Shown here in pieces: positions 5,957 through 6,077 of a DNA stretch of 6,077 bases; position 1 is the stretch's first letter, and the number at the start of each line of letters is the position of its first letter. The position numbers and the translations under genes are program-made. Source of the stretch: CAYXXN01 sp964469055 (lineage in GTDB: Bacteria; Acidobacteriota; Thermoanaerobaculia; Multivoradales; JAHEKO01). Location of the stretch: positions 1-6,077 of the forward strand of contig CAYXXN010000142.1 in the NCBI GenBank assembly GCA_964469055.1. Reading direction: 5' to 3'. Below the pieces are notes generated by a model. That model searched no databases and was not told the origin of the DNA. It saw nothing but the letters and a program-made list of their open reading frames with translations.

Positions 5957-5986
5957 TTGGTTAGTGACGGCTGCCGTCGCTAGGAT
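5957..5986 (+). promoter_or_regulatory. Weak candidate promoter for the gene entering at the right edge
   Basis: TTGGTT (5957-5962) and TAGGAT (5981-5986) are separated by 18 bp, in a locally A/T-richer stretch. They match the sigma-70 consensus at 3 and 4 of 6 positions, so it is only a candidate. The 21-bp palindrome at 5962-5982 fills the spacer. Confidence 0.25.
5962..5982. promoter_or_regulatory. 21-bp near-perfect palindrome, candidate operator
   Basis: Arms TAGTGACGGC (5962-5971) and GCCGTCGCTA (5973-5982) are reverse complements at 9 of 10 positions around a central T; the mismatch is T5965 against G5979. The inner GACGGC/GCCGTC is perfect. The size and symmetry suit a dimeric DNA-binding protein such as the adjacent LuxR-type regulator. 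As RNA it would have almost no loop and no following U-tract, so a terminator is less likely. Confidence 0.5.
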
Positions 5987-6044
5987 GCCGGGGCTTCTCA
6001 TCATGGCCCCGCTAGGGGGCTCTCCGGGGGGAGGGCAGCGGTGC

Positions 6045-6065
6045 CGGTCTGTCAGGGGGGGACCG
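6045..6065 (+). promoter_or_regulatory. Second leader hairpin with G-rich loop, similar to the one before the PAS-LuxR gene
   Basis: CGGTC (6045-6049) and GACCG (6061-6065) form a 5-bp stem with an 11-base loop ending in six Gs, followed 2 bases later by GTG GAC. A GGAGG (6030-6034) stands 16 bases before GGTC, exactly as in the leader at 5222-5257. Confidence 0.4.
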
Positions 6066-6067
6066 AG

Positions 6068-6077
6068 GTGGACGTCA
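6068..6077 (+). CDS. Probable start of a further gene, cut by the window edge
   Basis: Only GTG GAC GTC and one base are present. The start is proposed because the 45 bases before it resemble the leader of the PAS-LuxR gene, whose product starts GTG GAT GCG. An alternative in-frame GTG lies at 6041, 6 bases after GGAGG (6030-6034), and would add nine residues (VPVCQGGTE). Too little is present to name a product; a paralogous regulator is the prediction. Confidence 0.3.

Overview
The window is very G+C-rich, with G or C at most third codon positions. Its coding style is that of a high-GC, probably Gram-negative bacterium: a lipoprotein, two exported M16 peptidases, and GTG/CTG starts behind GGAGG-type ribosome sites. 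The gene content and the paired M16 proteins would suit an Acidobacteriota-like or deltaproteobacterial genome, but this is a guess from style. No mobile element, CRISPR array, tRNA or rRNA is visible.

Layout. Bases 1-579 (minus strand) hold the N-terminal 193 residues of a lipoprotein that runs off the left edge. It has a lipobox, a beta-rich region, a 13-glycine linker and the start of what looks like a cupredoxin domain. After a 132-bp divergent gap with no convincing promoter hexamers, four plus-strand genes are packed like an operon (712-5167). They are a CoA-binding-fold protein, a PIG3-type NAD(P)H:quinone oxidoreductase, and two consecutive M16 peptidase-family proteins. The gaps are 7, 26 and 13 bp.

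The two M16 proteins are complementary. The first keeps the zinc site (HxxEH plus a downstream Glu) but lacks the C-terminal Tyr of the R/Y pair. The second has lost the zinc site but keeps the R/Y pair. This is the expected pattern of an M16B heterodimer that works in the periplasm. The second protein appears to start at a CTG, which restores a complete signal peptide and a well-spaced ribosome site.

Bases 5168-6077 form a separate regulatory unit. A PAS-LuxR type transcription factor (5261-5914) is preceded by a leader hairpin that displays its ribosome site in the loop. Downstream lies a 21-bp near-perfect palindrome (5962-5982). At the right edge a second leader has the same architecture (GGAGG, 11 bases, GGTC...GACC stem with a G-run in the loop, then GTG GA), so a related gene probably starts at 6068. 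The regulator, its palindrome and the repeated leader are the part most worth following up; the other genes belong to recognisable families.
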